In this document: one piece after another, positions 1-5,510 of the stretch
How the letters are laid out: every line of letters begins with the position of its first letter
Position numbering within the stretch: the first letter of the stretch is position 1
NCBI GenBank assembly: GCA_934462885.1
Contig: CAKSJC010000110.1
Location: 1-5,972 of the forward strand
Length of the DNA stretch: 5,972 bases
Direction: 5' to 3'
DNA from: an uncultured Eubacteriales bacterium
Lineage (GTDB): Bacteria > Bacillota > Clostridia > Oscillospirales > CAG-272
Made by a program: the position numbers and the translations under genes
Notes under the pieces: model-generated
The model's input: only the letters and a program-made list of their open reading frames with translations
Databases searched by the model: none
What the model was told of the DNA's origin: nothing

Positions 1-44
1 GCGCATATCAGAAGCACAGATGCGATAGATAAAATTTTTTTCAT
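1..44 (-). CDS. Start of a secreted or lipid-anchored protein (partial; candidate YdjH/TPM-domain protein)
   Basis: Only 14 codons and two bases are in the window, reading MKKILSIASVLLIC and then leaving at the left edge. The sequence is a typical signal-peptide start: two lysines followed by a hydrophobic run. The Cys at residue 14 lies in an L-L-I-C context, which is early and imperfect for a lipobox, so lipidation is open. The start is ATG at 42-44. An AAGGAGG ribosome binding site (52-58) overlaps the stop codon of the preceding gene, so the two are translationally close and certainly co-transcribed. In B. subtilis the YdjG-like zinc-ribbon gene is followed by ydjH, a secreted TPM-domain membrane protein. 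That is my best guess here from context alone; nothing of the mature domain is visible. Confidence 0.75.
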   Translation of the reverse strand, partial: MKKILSIASVLLIC

Positions 45-56
45 ATCAGAGCCTCC

Positions 57-1172
57 TTATATAAGCAGAAAACAGGATACGGCAAAAGCAGCCGCCGCAA
101 AGATAGCGGCAGAGATGCCCCACCATTTCCAGTATGCACCCTTGTCAAGCGGCAGATTTCCCACGAATTTTCCTGTCTGACCGTTCATTGCAAAGATGTA
201 ATTCTGTCCTCTCCATGATGTGTGTAGTATCCAAACGGGAAGAAGGGCATATCTGACCGAACTTTTATTTAGACTTATGCTTGAAGTCTCCGTTTTAACG
301 GAATCATATCCGTTGAGCGTGCTTAAAAATGAGGATTCAACGGTTTTTTTTGCGCGTTCGTTTATGCGTTCTACGGTTTGAGAGGCGTCAATATCGTATT
401 TGTCGGCAAAAAAACCGGCAAGATAAGCAGTTTGAAAATCAACGGCGTCGTCCATATTGAAAGGCTCTATTGATTCCATGAGATCATCGGGCATTTTTGA
501 CGATCCGTCGGCGGGGATATTTTCAAATTTCAGAGTTCCTCCGCGCAGAACGGAAAAATGCTTGGTTTCTGTGTAGTCATAGTCAGAGTCGCTCCATACG
601 CGCGTTTTTGTCGCATGATACTTTATGTTGGCGTCTGCATCCGCGTCAAACAGCCAGTACGGAACGTAAACGCCTTTGACCTCGTCGATGTGATTTTGGT
701 CTTTGAAAACTTTCGGGAGCAGTCTTTTTTTGCAGAGATGATTTGAAAGGGCTTTCTTAGCAGCCGCCTTGTCAAGCTTGAACGGAATAACTATTTCCGG
801 CTTGAGCTGTCCCTGAAGATTACCTGATATTACGACAGGATTTCCGCAGAAAGGACATGATGTGGCGGCTGTGTTTTCATCCGAGATTATTTCTCCGCCG
901 CAGGATTGGCATACGTAAACTTTTACAGAGTCAGATTCAGCGTCTGACCATTCGCCTTTAACGTTTACATCCCAGTCCATGTTGTCCGGACGTTCGGCGG
1001 CAGAATCGTCCGCCTCGCTTTTTTCTTCCGAAAGATGTTTGTCTTTTTCTTTGAGTTCTTCGACGCTGTATATGCTGTCGCAGAAAGGACATTTCAGGGC
1101 TTGGAGTTTACTGTCGAACTCAAGCGCGCCGCCGCAGGCGGGACATTTATATTCTAATAATTCTTCAGACAC
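57..1172 (-). CDS. Double zinc-ribbon membrane-anchored protein, YdjG-like (TFIIB-type zinc ribbon)
   Basis: This 371-aa protein has two N-terminal zinc ribbons: C10/C13 with C28/C31 (CPAC...CPFC) and C88/C91 with C106/C109 (CQSC...CPFC). An acidic, low-complexity linker (about residues 40-85) separates them. A mixed globular region follows, with the family-like stretches VYVPYWLFDAD (about 168-178) and LPVWILHTSW (311-320). The protein ends in one hydrophobic segment (about 350-371) that looks like a C-terminal membrane anchor. Length and layout fit the B. subtilis YdjG class, which is often annotated as 'TFIIB-type zinc ribbon-containing protein'. Those proteins act with YdjH and YdjI at the membrane in a PspA-linked stress module; the biochemical role is not established. 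The start is GTG at 1170-1172, chosen because GGAG lies 8 nt upstream and the first zinc ribbon begins right after it. The reading frame is intact although the SPFH gene upstream is broken. A terminator-like hairpin (1223-1265) lies just ahead of the start, so expression may depend on read-through or an internal promoter. Family placement is fairly sure; function is not. Confidence 0.88.
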   Translation of the reverse strand: MSEELLEYKCPACGGALEFDSKLQALKCPFCDSIYSVEELKEKDKHLSEEKSEADDSAAERPDNMDWDVNVKGEWSDAESDSVKVYVCQSCGGEIISDENTAATSCPFCGNPVVISGNLQGQLKPEIVIPFKLDKAAAKKALSNHLCKKRLLPKVFKDQNHIDEVKGVYVPYWLFDADADANIKYHATKTRVWSDSDYDYTETKHFSVLRGGTLKFENIPADGSSKMPDDLMESIEPFNMDDAVDFQTAYLAGFFADKYDIDASQTVERINERAKKTVESSFLSTLNGYDSVKTETSSISLNKSSVRYALLPVWILHTSWRGQNYIFAMNGQTGKFVGNLPLDKGAYWKWWGISAAIFAAAAFAVSCFLLI

Positions 1173-1222
1173 GTTTGTTCTCCGTTTCGAATTTGGTTTT
1201 CAGATAAAAAATGTATGTTTAC

Positions 1223-1265
1223 AAAAAACTTGCCGCAATTGCTCTGCGCTGGCAGAAGCGGCAAG
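1223..1265 (-). terminator. Rho-independent terminator-like hairpin between the SPFH pseudogene and the zinc-ribbon gene
   Basis: Read on the minus strand, CTTGCCGC (1265-1258) pairs perfectly with GCGGCAAG (1236-1229). Inside it a second stem, TCTGC/GCAGA, closes a 4-nt loop. Six U residues (1228-1223) follow directly. This is a good intrinsic terminator. It lies 51 nt after the original stop codon of the SPFH gene and about 50 nt before the GTG start of the next gene. It may end the upstream transcript, or act as a leader attenuator if transcription starts at the candidate promoter at 1300-1328. Confidence 0.75.
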
Positions 1266-1299
1266 CTGTTGTATTCCTTGTTTTACGCAGCTTTCGGAT

Positions 1300-1328
1300 A
1301 TTATACGGCAGTTTTATTATTTTGTATC
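1300..1328 (-). promoter_or_regulatory. Candidate internal promoter for the zinc-ribbon gene
   Basis: A perfect TATAAT on the minus strand (1305-1300) has a weak -35-like GATACA (1328-1323, three of six matches) at 17-bp spacing. It overlaps the last codons of the SPFH pseudogene. It would give the zinc-ribbon gene its own start point upstream of the hairpin at 1223-1265. The -10 is convincing and the -35 is poor, so this is tentative. Confidence 0.35.
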
Positions 1329-2424
1329 GTTATCGTCAAAGATATCGCCGCGTTCGGGGCAGAACTTTGGAGGATGCGCGTGATCTTCAGGTTCCCATCC
1401 GCACTTGTCGCATTTATAAAGTTTTGCTCCGACCGGTTTTTTAGCTCCGCATGATGAACAGAATTTGCCTTTGTTTATCGCGCCGCAGGAACAGATCCAC
1501 CCATCTTCTGAGGGTTTCTTTTCTCCGCAGGAAGAGCAGAACTTGCAGTTGTTTGATCTGTGGCATTTTTGACATTCCCATGTGCCTTCGGTAGCGGGAG
1601 CCTCCGTACGAGTATTGCCACGAATCTGTTTGAGGAGCCTGTGCGGCTCTTTGAAGCTGAGCCGTTCCCATGGCGTATAGATTCTGAGCGTTTACACCGC
1701 CCGCGCCTTGAGCCATACTCATTCCCATAAAGCCGACCGCAGCTCCGGCAGTGTTTCCGGCAGCGGTTCTCATAGCGTCAGCCTGAGCGCCGACAAGGCG
1801 TGCGGCTGCAATCTGCGGATTAAGAGTCATTGCGTTTTCTTCCCGCTCGGTGATCTTCTTCTGCTCATCGGGGATAGAGAGCGGGTTTATATTCATGGAG
1901 AAGACTTGGATACCGCGTTTTTCTCTCCACATGGAGGAGAGAACGTCGTCAAGAGCTGCGGAGAGTTAGATAGTATGTATAGTGATTTCGTAATACTGAA
2001 TACCGGACGCCGCAATTTTTGCGAGTGCGGGCTGGAGAGCGTTCAAAAGCTCGCCCTGATCCTTACCGGTGTCTTCGCCGTAAGTAAAGCGTTTTCCGAT
2101 TTGATTGAAAGTTTCTTTAATGCTGTCGCCGAGATTTCCGGAAAAAAGTGGAGGATCGCTTTAACTGTTCCAAGTGAATTCACCGGGTTTTGCACAGAAT
2201 TCAACTATTTTTCCATGTTCTATGACGATCATGCATTAACCGTCGGCTACGGCGATACCGGAGCCGTTTGAGATGATGTTGTCATCTCCTTTTGTGTTTG
2301 ACGAACATGATGAGATACGTTTTCTTCCTTTAACTACGATGGTATCGTTATCTATGGCGTCACAGTAGAAAAACTCTTTCTATTGATCGACGAGAACTCC
2401 GCCTGCGGCTTTAATAAGTCCCAT
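1317..2424 (-). pseudogene. Decayed SPFH-domain protein with C-terminal zinc ribbons (YdjI-like)
   Basis: The start is intact: AAAGGAG, then ATG at 2422-2424 and MGLIKAAGGVLVDQ, the usual N-terminus of the YdjI-type SPFH family ('virion core protein-like' in older annotation). The same frame then meets a TAG at codon 15 (2380-2382), where the family has Trp (DQ*KEFFYC), and a TAA at codon 63 (2236-2238), where it has Gln (ADG*CM). Two more TAA stops follow at codon 88 (2161-2163) and codon 153 (1966-1968). Near 2053-2058 the text jumps from TGKDQ to GELLNALQPALAKIAASG. About 75-80 residues of the SPFH core appear to be missing, with the frame kept. The segment about 1932-1625 is readable, including the alanine-rich LVGAQADAM region. 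Between about 1625 and 1595 the frame shifts by one base. In the new frame the zinc ribbons read WECQKC...CSSCG, WICSCG...CSSCG and YKCDKCGWEPED...FCPERGD, ending NDTK and TAA (1317-1319). The last knuckle has Arg where a zinc-binding Cys is expected. The family acts at the membrane; in B. subtilis YdjI is linked to PspA. Comparison with the family is from memory, but the stops and the shift are read directly. Confidence 0.93.
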
Positions 2425-2459
2425 GGTTTTCTCCTTTATGTATTTTTGTTTTTATTCTT

Positions 2460-3338
2460 TTAACCTTTTGAGGACGAAAGATAAACAGTAAAATCAGTCG
2501 GTTCTGAGGGATAGACGAATTCAGAGGTCAGATTCTCATCGGCATATAGACTGTACTCGGAATACTCTTCCGCAAAGGAGAGTTTCCAGCCGAGAGGTAT
2601 GGGGAACTTTTGTATATTCGGTTCAGCGTCGGGGTTTGTATATACGACGAGAGTTGCGGTGTGAATTTCTCCCGCCCAAGCGTCGAGATAATGAAGATCG
2701 GAGGGATCTGCCGTATAGTCATACTCTGTTACTGAGTGGGAATAATCGGAAGTCCATTCGCAGCGCTTTACGGCGAGGGTCTTTTTATCAAGAGAAATCT
2801 CCTTTATGCCGTAATCGTAAATATACCGAACGCTAACGGTATCGTCTGTTTCCGAGACATAATGCATATCCGCTTTCAAATCGAAAACAGAGCTTACGAG
2901 CTGTTCCGTGATATCATATGAAAAACTGCTTGGAATGACGCTCATATCGTCAATGGTTCCCTCGAAGAAAACTCCTTTGTATGAACCGCGAATAAAGTCC
3001 TCTCCCGATGGATTTTTTATTACATTCACGTAAGAGGGCGTATCATCAAATAAGAAAGCCCAAGTATCTCCGTTTTCTTCATCTCCGTCGAATGAAGTAA
3101 TTATATGAACTGACGGATATTCCGAAAGAAGAGTTTGGAGAGTATTTGCGTCGCACGCTTCATCCGAGGTGAAATCAAGTTTTTTCTGTGTGCCGTTATT
3201 TTGAACAGTATTTTCCGTGACTTTTGTATCAGCGGAGTCCGGAATAAGGGTTTCGTCGGACTTCTTTGCGCATCCGAACAGAGAGACGGATTGCAAAAGG
3301 ATAACGAGAGAAAGAAATAAGGTAATTGTTTTTTTCAT
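2460..3338 (-). CDS. Putative lipoprotein of unknown function, 292 aa
   Basis: The N-terminus MKKTITLFLSLVILLQSVSL followed by FGC is a type II signal peptide, with the lipidated Cys expected at residue 23. So the protein is probably anchored to the outer face of the membrane. A polar linker rich in Asp, Thr and Asn (about 24-55) follows, then an acidic, beta-rich body with no Cys pairs. Residues about 165-210 (VSVRYIYDY, ISLDKKTLAVKRCEW) alternate like the sheet of LolA-type lipoprotein folds. The last 60 residues (VVYTNPDAEPN, YSLYADENLTSEF, TDFTVYLSS) recall one InlB-type (Listeria-Bacteroides) beta repeat. Both fold remarks are inference. The start is ATG at 3336-3338 with AAAGGAG six nt upstream, and a promoter lies at 3477-3505. 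Only 35 nt separate its stop from the start of the SPFH pseudogene, so both belong to one transcript. I do not recognise a named family. Confidence 0.85.
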   Translation of the reverse strand: MKKTITLFLSLVILLQSVSLFGCAKKSDETLIPDSADTKVTENTVQNNGTQKKLDFTSDEACDANTLQTLLSEYPSVHIITSFDGDEENGDTWAFLFDDTPSYVNVIKNPSGEDFIRGSYKGVFFEGTIDDMSVIPSSFSYDITEQLVSSVFDLKADMHYVSETDDTVSVRYIYDYGIKEISLDKKTLAVKRCEWTSDYSHSVTEYDYTADPSDLHYLDAWAGEIHTATLVVYTNPDAEPNIQKFPIPLGWKLSFAEEYSEYSLYADENLTSEFVYPSEPTDFTVYLSSSKG

Positions 3339-3370
3339 ACGGTGCTCCTTTCGTGAATCGCGTTCCCGGA

Positions 3371-3395
3371 TTATATGCGATATAGCCGCATATAA
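3371..3395. repeat. Perfect 9-bp inverted repeat in the lipoprotein leader
   Basis: TTATATGCG (3371-3379) and CGCATATAA (3387-3395) are exact inverted copies around a 7-nt centre. The 8-mer TTATATGC occurs once more at 3430-3437. The site lies inside the predicted 5' untranslated region of the lipoprotein gene, about 33-57 nt ahead of its start codon. It could be an RNA hairpin near the ribosome binding site or a binding site for a dimeric regulator. No U-run follows on the minus strand, so it is not a terminator. Confidence 0.6.
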
Positions 3396-3476
3396 AATAT
3401 ATATTGTGTGTAATTCGGAAATTGCGCCGTTATATGCATTTTATGCTGAATTTGAAATATTTATAGTTACATAAAC

Positions 3477-3505
3477 ATTATATCAGATTTTTTCGTGTTA
3501 TGCAA
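3477..3505 (-). promoter_or_regulatory. Promoter of the lipoprotein/SPFH transcript
   Basis: On the minus strand TTGCAT (3505-3500) and a perfect TATAAT (3482-3477) are separated by 17 bp. The -35 keeps only the TTG of the consensus, but the spacing and -10 are ideal for sigma-A. The expected transcription start is near 3470, giving a leader of about 130 nt that contains the inverted repeat at 3371-3395. It is the only good minus-strand promoter I find upstream of the lipoprotein. Confidence 0.65.
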
Positions 3506-3617
3506 GTTTTTTAACAGATAAATGAGATCCTTAATTATAGTATTAAATTTCAATCCATATCCCCCGTGTGGTGATGCGGAACCTTGCAACTTAATGCTAC
3601 TCATTACAATTTAACTA
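3506..3617. other. Spacer between divergent promoters, nothing recognised
   Basis: This AT-rich stretch separates the minus-strand promoter from the consensus plus-strand promoter. It has no open frame with a ribosome binding site, no strong hairpin and no repeat. A short GC-richer patch (about 3561-3580, CCCCCGTGTGGTGATGCGG) stands out from the AT-rich surroundings but forms no convincing structure. The whole gene-free interval 3339-3878 is otherwise accounted for by the promoters, the leader repeat and the riboswitch. Confidence 0.5.
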
Positions 3618-3646
3618 TTGACAAAGTATTAACAAAGTGATATAAT
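3618..3646 (+). promoter_or_regulatory. Perfect consensus sigma-A promoter of the riboswitch/symporter unit
   Basis: TTGACA (3618-3623) and TATAAT (3641-3646) both match the consensus exactly, with the optimal 17-bp spacer. Transcription should start near 3652-3654, about 50 nt before the glycine aptamer. So strong a promoter suggests that control lies mostly in the riboswitch leader rather than at initiation. Confidence 0.92.
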
Positions 3647-3669
3647 TTGTTACGACAATATCCGATGAT

Positions 3670-3700
3670 TTTTTTGGAATCGCTTACCGAAACCGAAAAA
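3670..3700 (+). promoter_or_regulatory. Short helix 5' of the glycine aptamer (possible 'ghost aptamer')
   Basis: UUUUUUGG (3670-3677) can pair with CCGAAAAA (3693-3700), eight pairs with one G-U, closing a 15-nt loop. It lies directly before the aptamer. Type-2 singlet glycine riboswitches are known to keep a small flanking stem on the 5' side, a remnant of the lost first aptamer of tandem switches that helps the fold. Assigning this helix to that role is inference from position and from the second-aptamer-like P1 of the neighbouring domain. Confidence 0.45.
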
Positions 3701-3703
3701 GGA

Positions 3704-3785
3704 GGATACTCCGGAGAATCCCGCAGACGGGTGCCGAAGGTGCAAGGCGTTATGCCGAATCTCTCAGGCAAAAGGACGGAGCAGA
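3704..3785 (+). promoter_or_regulatory. Glycine riboswitch, single aptamer (gcvT-type RNA)
   Basis: The conserved glycine-aptamer text is present in order: CUCCGGAGA (3709-3717), the small hairpin CCCG-CAGA-CGGG (3720-3731), the core GUGCCGAAGGUGCAA (3731-3745), the hairpin GGC-GUUAU-GCC (3746-3756), and CUCUCAGGCAAAAGGAC (3761-3777) with CGGAG after it. P1 forms between CUCCG (3709-3713) and CGGAG (3777-3781), and GAGA (3714-3717) pairs with UCUC (3760-3763). There is room for only about 50 nt between the transcription start and the aptamer, so no full second aptamer exists: this is a singlet. It binds glycine and lies 94 nt ahead of an AGCS-family symporter gene, a well-known pairing. A related Streptococcus switch is reported to turn the symporter off when glycine is plentiful. 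Confidence 0.95.
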
Positions 3786-3817
3786 ATTAAAAAATAAAAA
3801 AGTTCTGCATTGTTTTT
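3781..3817 (+). promoter_or_regulatory. First hairpin of the riboswitch expression platform
   Basis: GCAGAAUU (3781-3788) pairs with AGUUCUGC (3801-3808), eight pairs with one G-U, closing a 12-nt A-rich loop. AUUGUUUUU follows, so it resembles a weak terminator. Its first base, G3781, is also the last base of aptamer P1, so the hairpin abuts the aptamer. It may be an early termination site, a pause hairpin that gives time for ligand binding, or simply a spacer. The sequence cannot decide. Confidence 0.55.
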
Positions 3818-3823
3818 CTCCGG

Positions 3824-3864
3824 AGCTATTGATGTTTCATCGGTAGCTTTTTTATTTTATTTTT
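3824..3864 (+). terminator. Riboswitch-controlled intrinsic terminator
   Basis: AGCUAUUGAUG (3824-3834) pairs with CAUCGGUAGCU (3838-3848), 11 pairs including two G-U, around a UUU loop. A U-rich tail follows (3849-3864, broken by two A). It ends one base before the AGGGG ribosome binding site of the symporter gene, so it must be bypassed for expression. Just upstream, 3816-3825 is an exact complement of aptamer positions 3709-3718. That gives a direct way to couple glycine binding to termination. Confidence 0.85.
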
Positions 3865-3878
3865 AGGGGTAACGGAAA

Positions 3879-5258
3879 ATGGATACTGTTTTAAAAATTG
3901 TGCAGACCATTAACTCGTACCTGACAGACTATATCCTTATAGTACTTCTTGTCGGGACGGGAATCATCTTTACCGTAAAGACAAAATTCGTTCAGGTTCG
4001 GTGCTTCGGCGAAGGAATGAAAAGAGTTTTCGGTAATGTGTCGCTGAAAGGCGGTAAACAGAAGGGAGGATTGACATCCTTCCAGGCTCTTTCCACGGCT
4101 ATCGCGGCTCAGGTAGGTACAGGAAATATTGTAGGCGCTTGCGGAGCTATTCTCCTCGGAGGTCCCGGTGCGATATTCTGGATGTGGGTTATCGCTTTCC
4201 TCGGAATGGCAACGATTTACGCAGAAGCGATCCTTGCACAGGAAACGAGAGTTGTTCATGAGGACGGAAGCGTAGACGGCGGTCCCGTGTATTACATAAA
4301 GACTGCTTTTAAGGGAAAATTCGGAAAATTCCTGGCGGGATTCTTTGCACTTGCAAGTACGCTCGCTCTCGGATTCTTCGGACTTATGGTTCAGTCTAAC
4401 TCCATAGGCGAGACATTTAATACGGCGTTCGGCATTCCCACATGGATAGTCGGTCTAGTTCTTGCCGCTATTGCAGGATTTATCTTCATCGGAGGTATTC
4501 AGAGAATTGCCGCTGTTGCGGAAAAGATAGTTCCCGTTATGGCGGTGCTTTATATCATCGGCGGACTTATTATAATTGCATTCAGGATTAAATACATCCC
4601 CGAAACGTTTGCAATGATTTTTAAGTTCGCGTTTAAGCCTAACGCAATAATCGGCGGTACCGTAGGTTACGCTCTTAAAACAGCAATAAGCCAGGGTGCA
4701 AAAAGAGGACTTTTCTCAAACGAAGCAGGTATGGGTTCGACTCCTCATGCACACGCTATGGCGAAAGTTGCAAGACCGCACGATCAGGGCGTTACGGCAA
4801 TAATCAGCGTGTTCCTTGATACATTCGTCGTTCTTACAATGACGGCTCTTGTTGTTATTTCCACACTTTATGCAGGAAACGGACCTCTTGCAGAAGGCGC
4901 GGCAGACGGATTGTCAAAGACGAATATGGCGCAGATTGCTTTCGGTTCGGTTTTCGGCGAAGGAATCGGCAATACGTTCGTTGCGATCTGCCTCCTGTTC
5001 TTTGCGTTCACAACAATCATAGGCTGGAACTTCTTTGGGCAGATCAACTTTGATTACCTTTTCGGTAAAAAATTAAGACTTGTTTATTCAATAATCGGAA
5101 TAGGATTTGTATTCCTCGGTTCTATTCTTTCAAATGATCTTGTTTGGGAGCTTACGGATATGTTCAACTACCTGATGGTAATCCCAAACGTTATCGCGCT
5201 TATCGCTCTTTCTAATATTGTAAAGAAAGACGCACTTGAATCTAAAAAGAAAAAATAA
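3879..5258 (+). CDS. Sodium:alanine/glycine symporter, AGCS family
   Basis: This 459-aa integral membrane protein should import glycine and/or alanine together with sodium. The family signatures are clear: VGTGNIVG (79-86), GGPGAIFWMW (94-103) and the highly conserved GAKRGLFSNEAGMGS (273-287). About ten hydrophobic segments are visible, including 16-33, 97-120, 149-171, 188-206, 216-236, 304-330, 365-382 and 401-417, and the C-terminus is lysine-rich (KSKKKK-like). Length is normal for the family (about 440-480) and the frame is intact. The start is ATG at 3879-3881 with AGGGG (3865-3869) as ribosome binding site, placed right after the U-tail of the leader terminator. The glycine riboswitch makes glycine the most likely physiological substrate, though family members often also carry alanine or D-amino acids. 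It is transcribed alone: its own promoter lies upstream and a strong terminator starts 11 nt after the stop. Confidence 0.96.
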   Translation: MDTVLKIVQTINSYLTDYILIVLLVGTGIIFTVKTKFVQVRCFGEGMKRVFGNVSLKGGKQKGGLTSFQALSTAIAAQVGTGNIVGACGAILLGGPGAIFWMWVIAFLGMATIYAEAILAQETRVVHEDGSVDGGPVYYIKTAFKGKFGKFLAGFFALASTLALGFFGLMVQSNSIGETFNTAFGIPTWIVGLVLAAIAGFIFIGGIQRIAAVAEKIVPVMAVLYIIGGLIIIAFRIKYIPETFAMIFKFAFKPNAIIGGTVGYALKTAISQGAKRGLFSNEAGMGSTPHAHAMAKVARPHDQGVTAIISVFLDTFVVLTMTALVVISTLYAGNGPLAEGAADGLSKTNMAQIAFGSVFGEGIGNTFVAICLLFFAFTTIIGWNFFGQINFDYLFGKKLRLVYSIIGIGFVFLGSILSNDLVWELTDMFNYLMVIPNVIALIALSNIVKKDALESKKKK

Positions 5259-5269
5259 CGGTTTTTTAG

Positions 5270-5310
5270 GACTTCATTCTTCGCTTTAAGCGGAGAATGA
5301 AGTCTTTTTT
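5270..5310 (+). terminator. Strong intrinsic terminator after the symporter gene
   Basis: A 16-bp stem pairs 5270-5285 with 5289-5304 (GACTTCATTCTTCGCT with AGCGGAGAATGAAGTC, one G-U), with a UUA loop. Six U residues (5305-5310) follow. It starts 11 nt after the TAA stop. On the opposite strand no T-run follows, so it works in one direction only. Confidence 0.95.
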
Positions 5311-5320
5311 GCTTGCTTTC

Positions 5321-5349
5321 TTGACAATGATTTCTTAAACTGCTATACT
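5321..5349 (+). promoter_or_regulatory. Promoter of yqeG
   Basis: A perfect TTGACA (5321-5326) and TATACT (5344-5349, five of six) are separated by 17 bp, just past the symporter terminator. Transcription should begin near 5356, leaving a leader of about 155 nt before yqeG. This shows that yqeG starts a separate transcription unit. Confidence 0.85.
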
Positions 5350-5355
5350 GTTTAC

Positions 5356-5510
5356 GGATATTTTACGGAGTTGCTTTCAAAGAGCTTTTTTGGACGAAAA
5401 AGCGATGAGAGGCTGTTTATAGGATGATTTATGTACGTAATTCTAAGGTTCTTTGACCCGATAAAAGGATCAAACGAATCAAATGATAAAAAAACAAATC
5501 GGAGGAGCAG
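5356..5510 (+). other. Untranslated leader of yqeG
   Basis: No riboswitch class that I recognise is present. One short hairpin pairs GCUUUUU (5384-5390) with AAAAAGC (5397-5403) around a 6-nt loop; no U-run follows, so it is not a terminator. The ribosome binding site GGAGGAG (5501-5507) is close to ideal. A tiny frame starting at ATG 5431, with AGGA six nt upstream, overlaps the yqeG start in another frame, but its translation has no protein-like features. Confidence 0.5.

Noticed and set aside
979..1444. Overlapping plus-strand frames of 77-134 codons
   Set aside because: They are shadows of the zinc-ribbon gene and the pseudogene tail, without ribosome binding sites or recognisable domains.
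1441..1932. A 163-codon minus-strand frame as a separate gene
   Set aside because: It is the piece of the SPFH pseudogene between the fourth stop and the frameshift. Its first Met is inside the SPFH domain, and the sequence after about residue 104 is out-of-frame reading of the zinc ribbons.
1708..2271. A 187-codon open frame on the plus strand
   Set aside because: It lies antisense to the SPFH pseudogene, whose family text is clearly readable on the minus strand. It is Ser/His-rich, has no plausible ribosome binding site and no protein-like motifs.
1966..2382. Stop-codon recoding (for example TAG or TAA read as an amino acid) in the SPFH gene
   Set aside because: TAA is the normal stop of the intact genes in the window, three of the four internal stops are TAA, and a frameshift and deletion are present too. 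Ordinary decay explains all of it.
3541..3600. CRISPR-like or repeat element in the GC-richer patch
   Set aside because: The segment occurs once, has no regular spacing and forms only a 3-bp stem.
3653..3708. A complete second glycine aptamer upstream of the first
   Set aside because: Only about 50 nt are available after the promoter, and the conserved core (GCCGAAGG-like and CTCAGG-like segments) is absent there.
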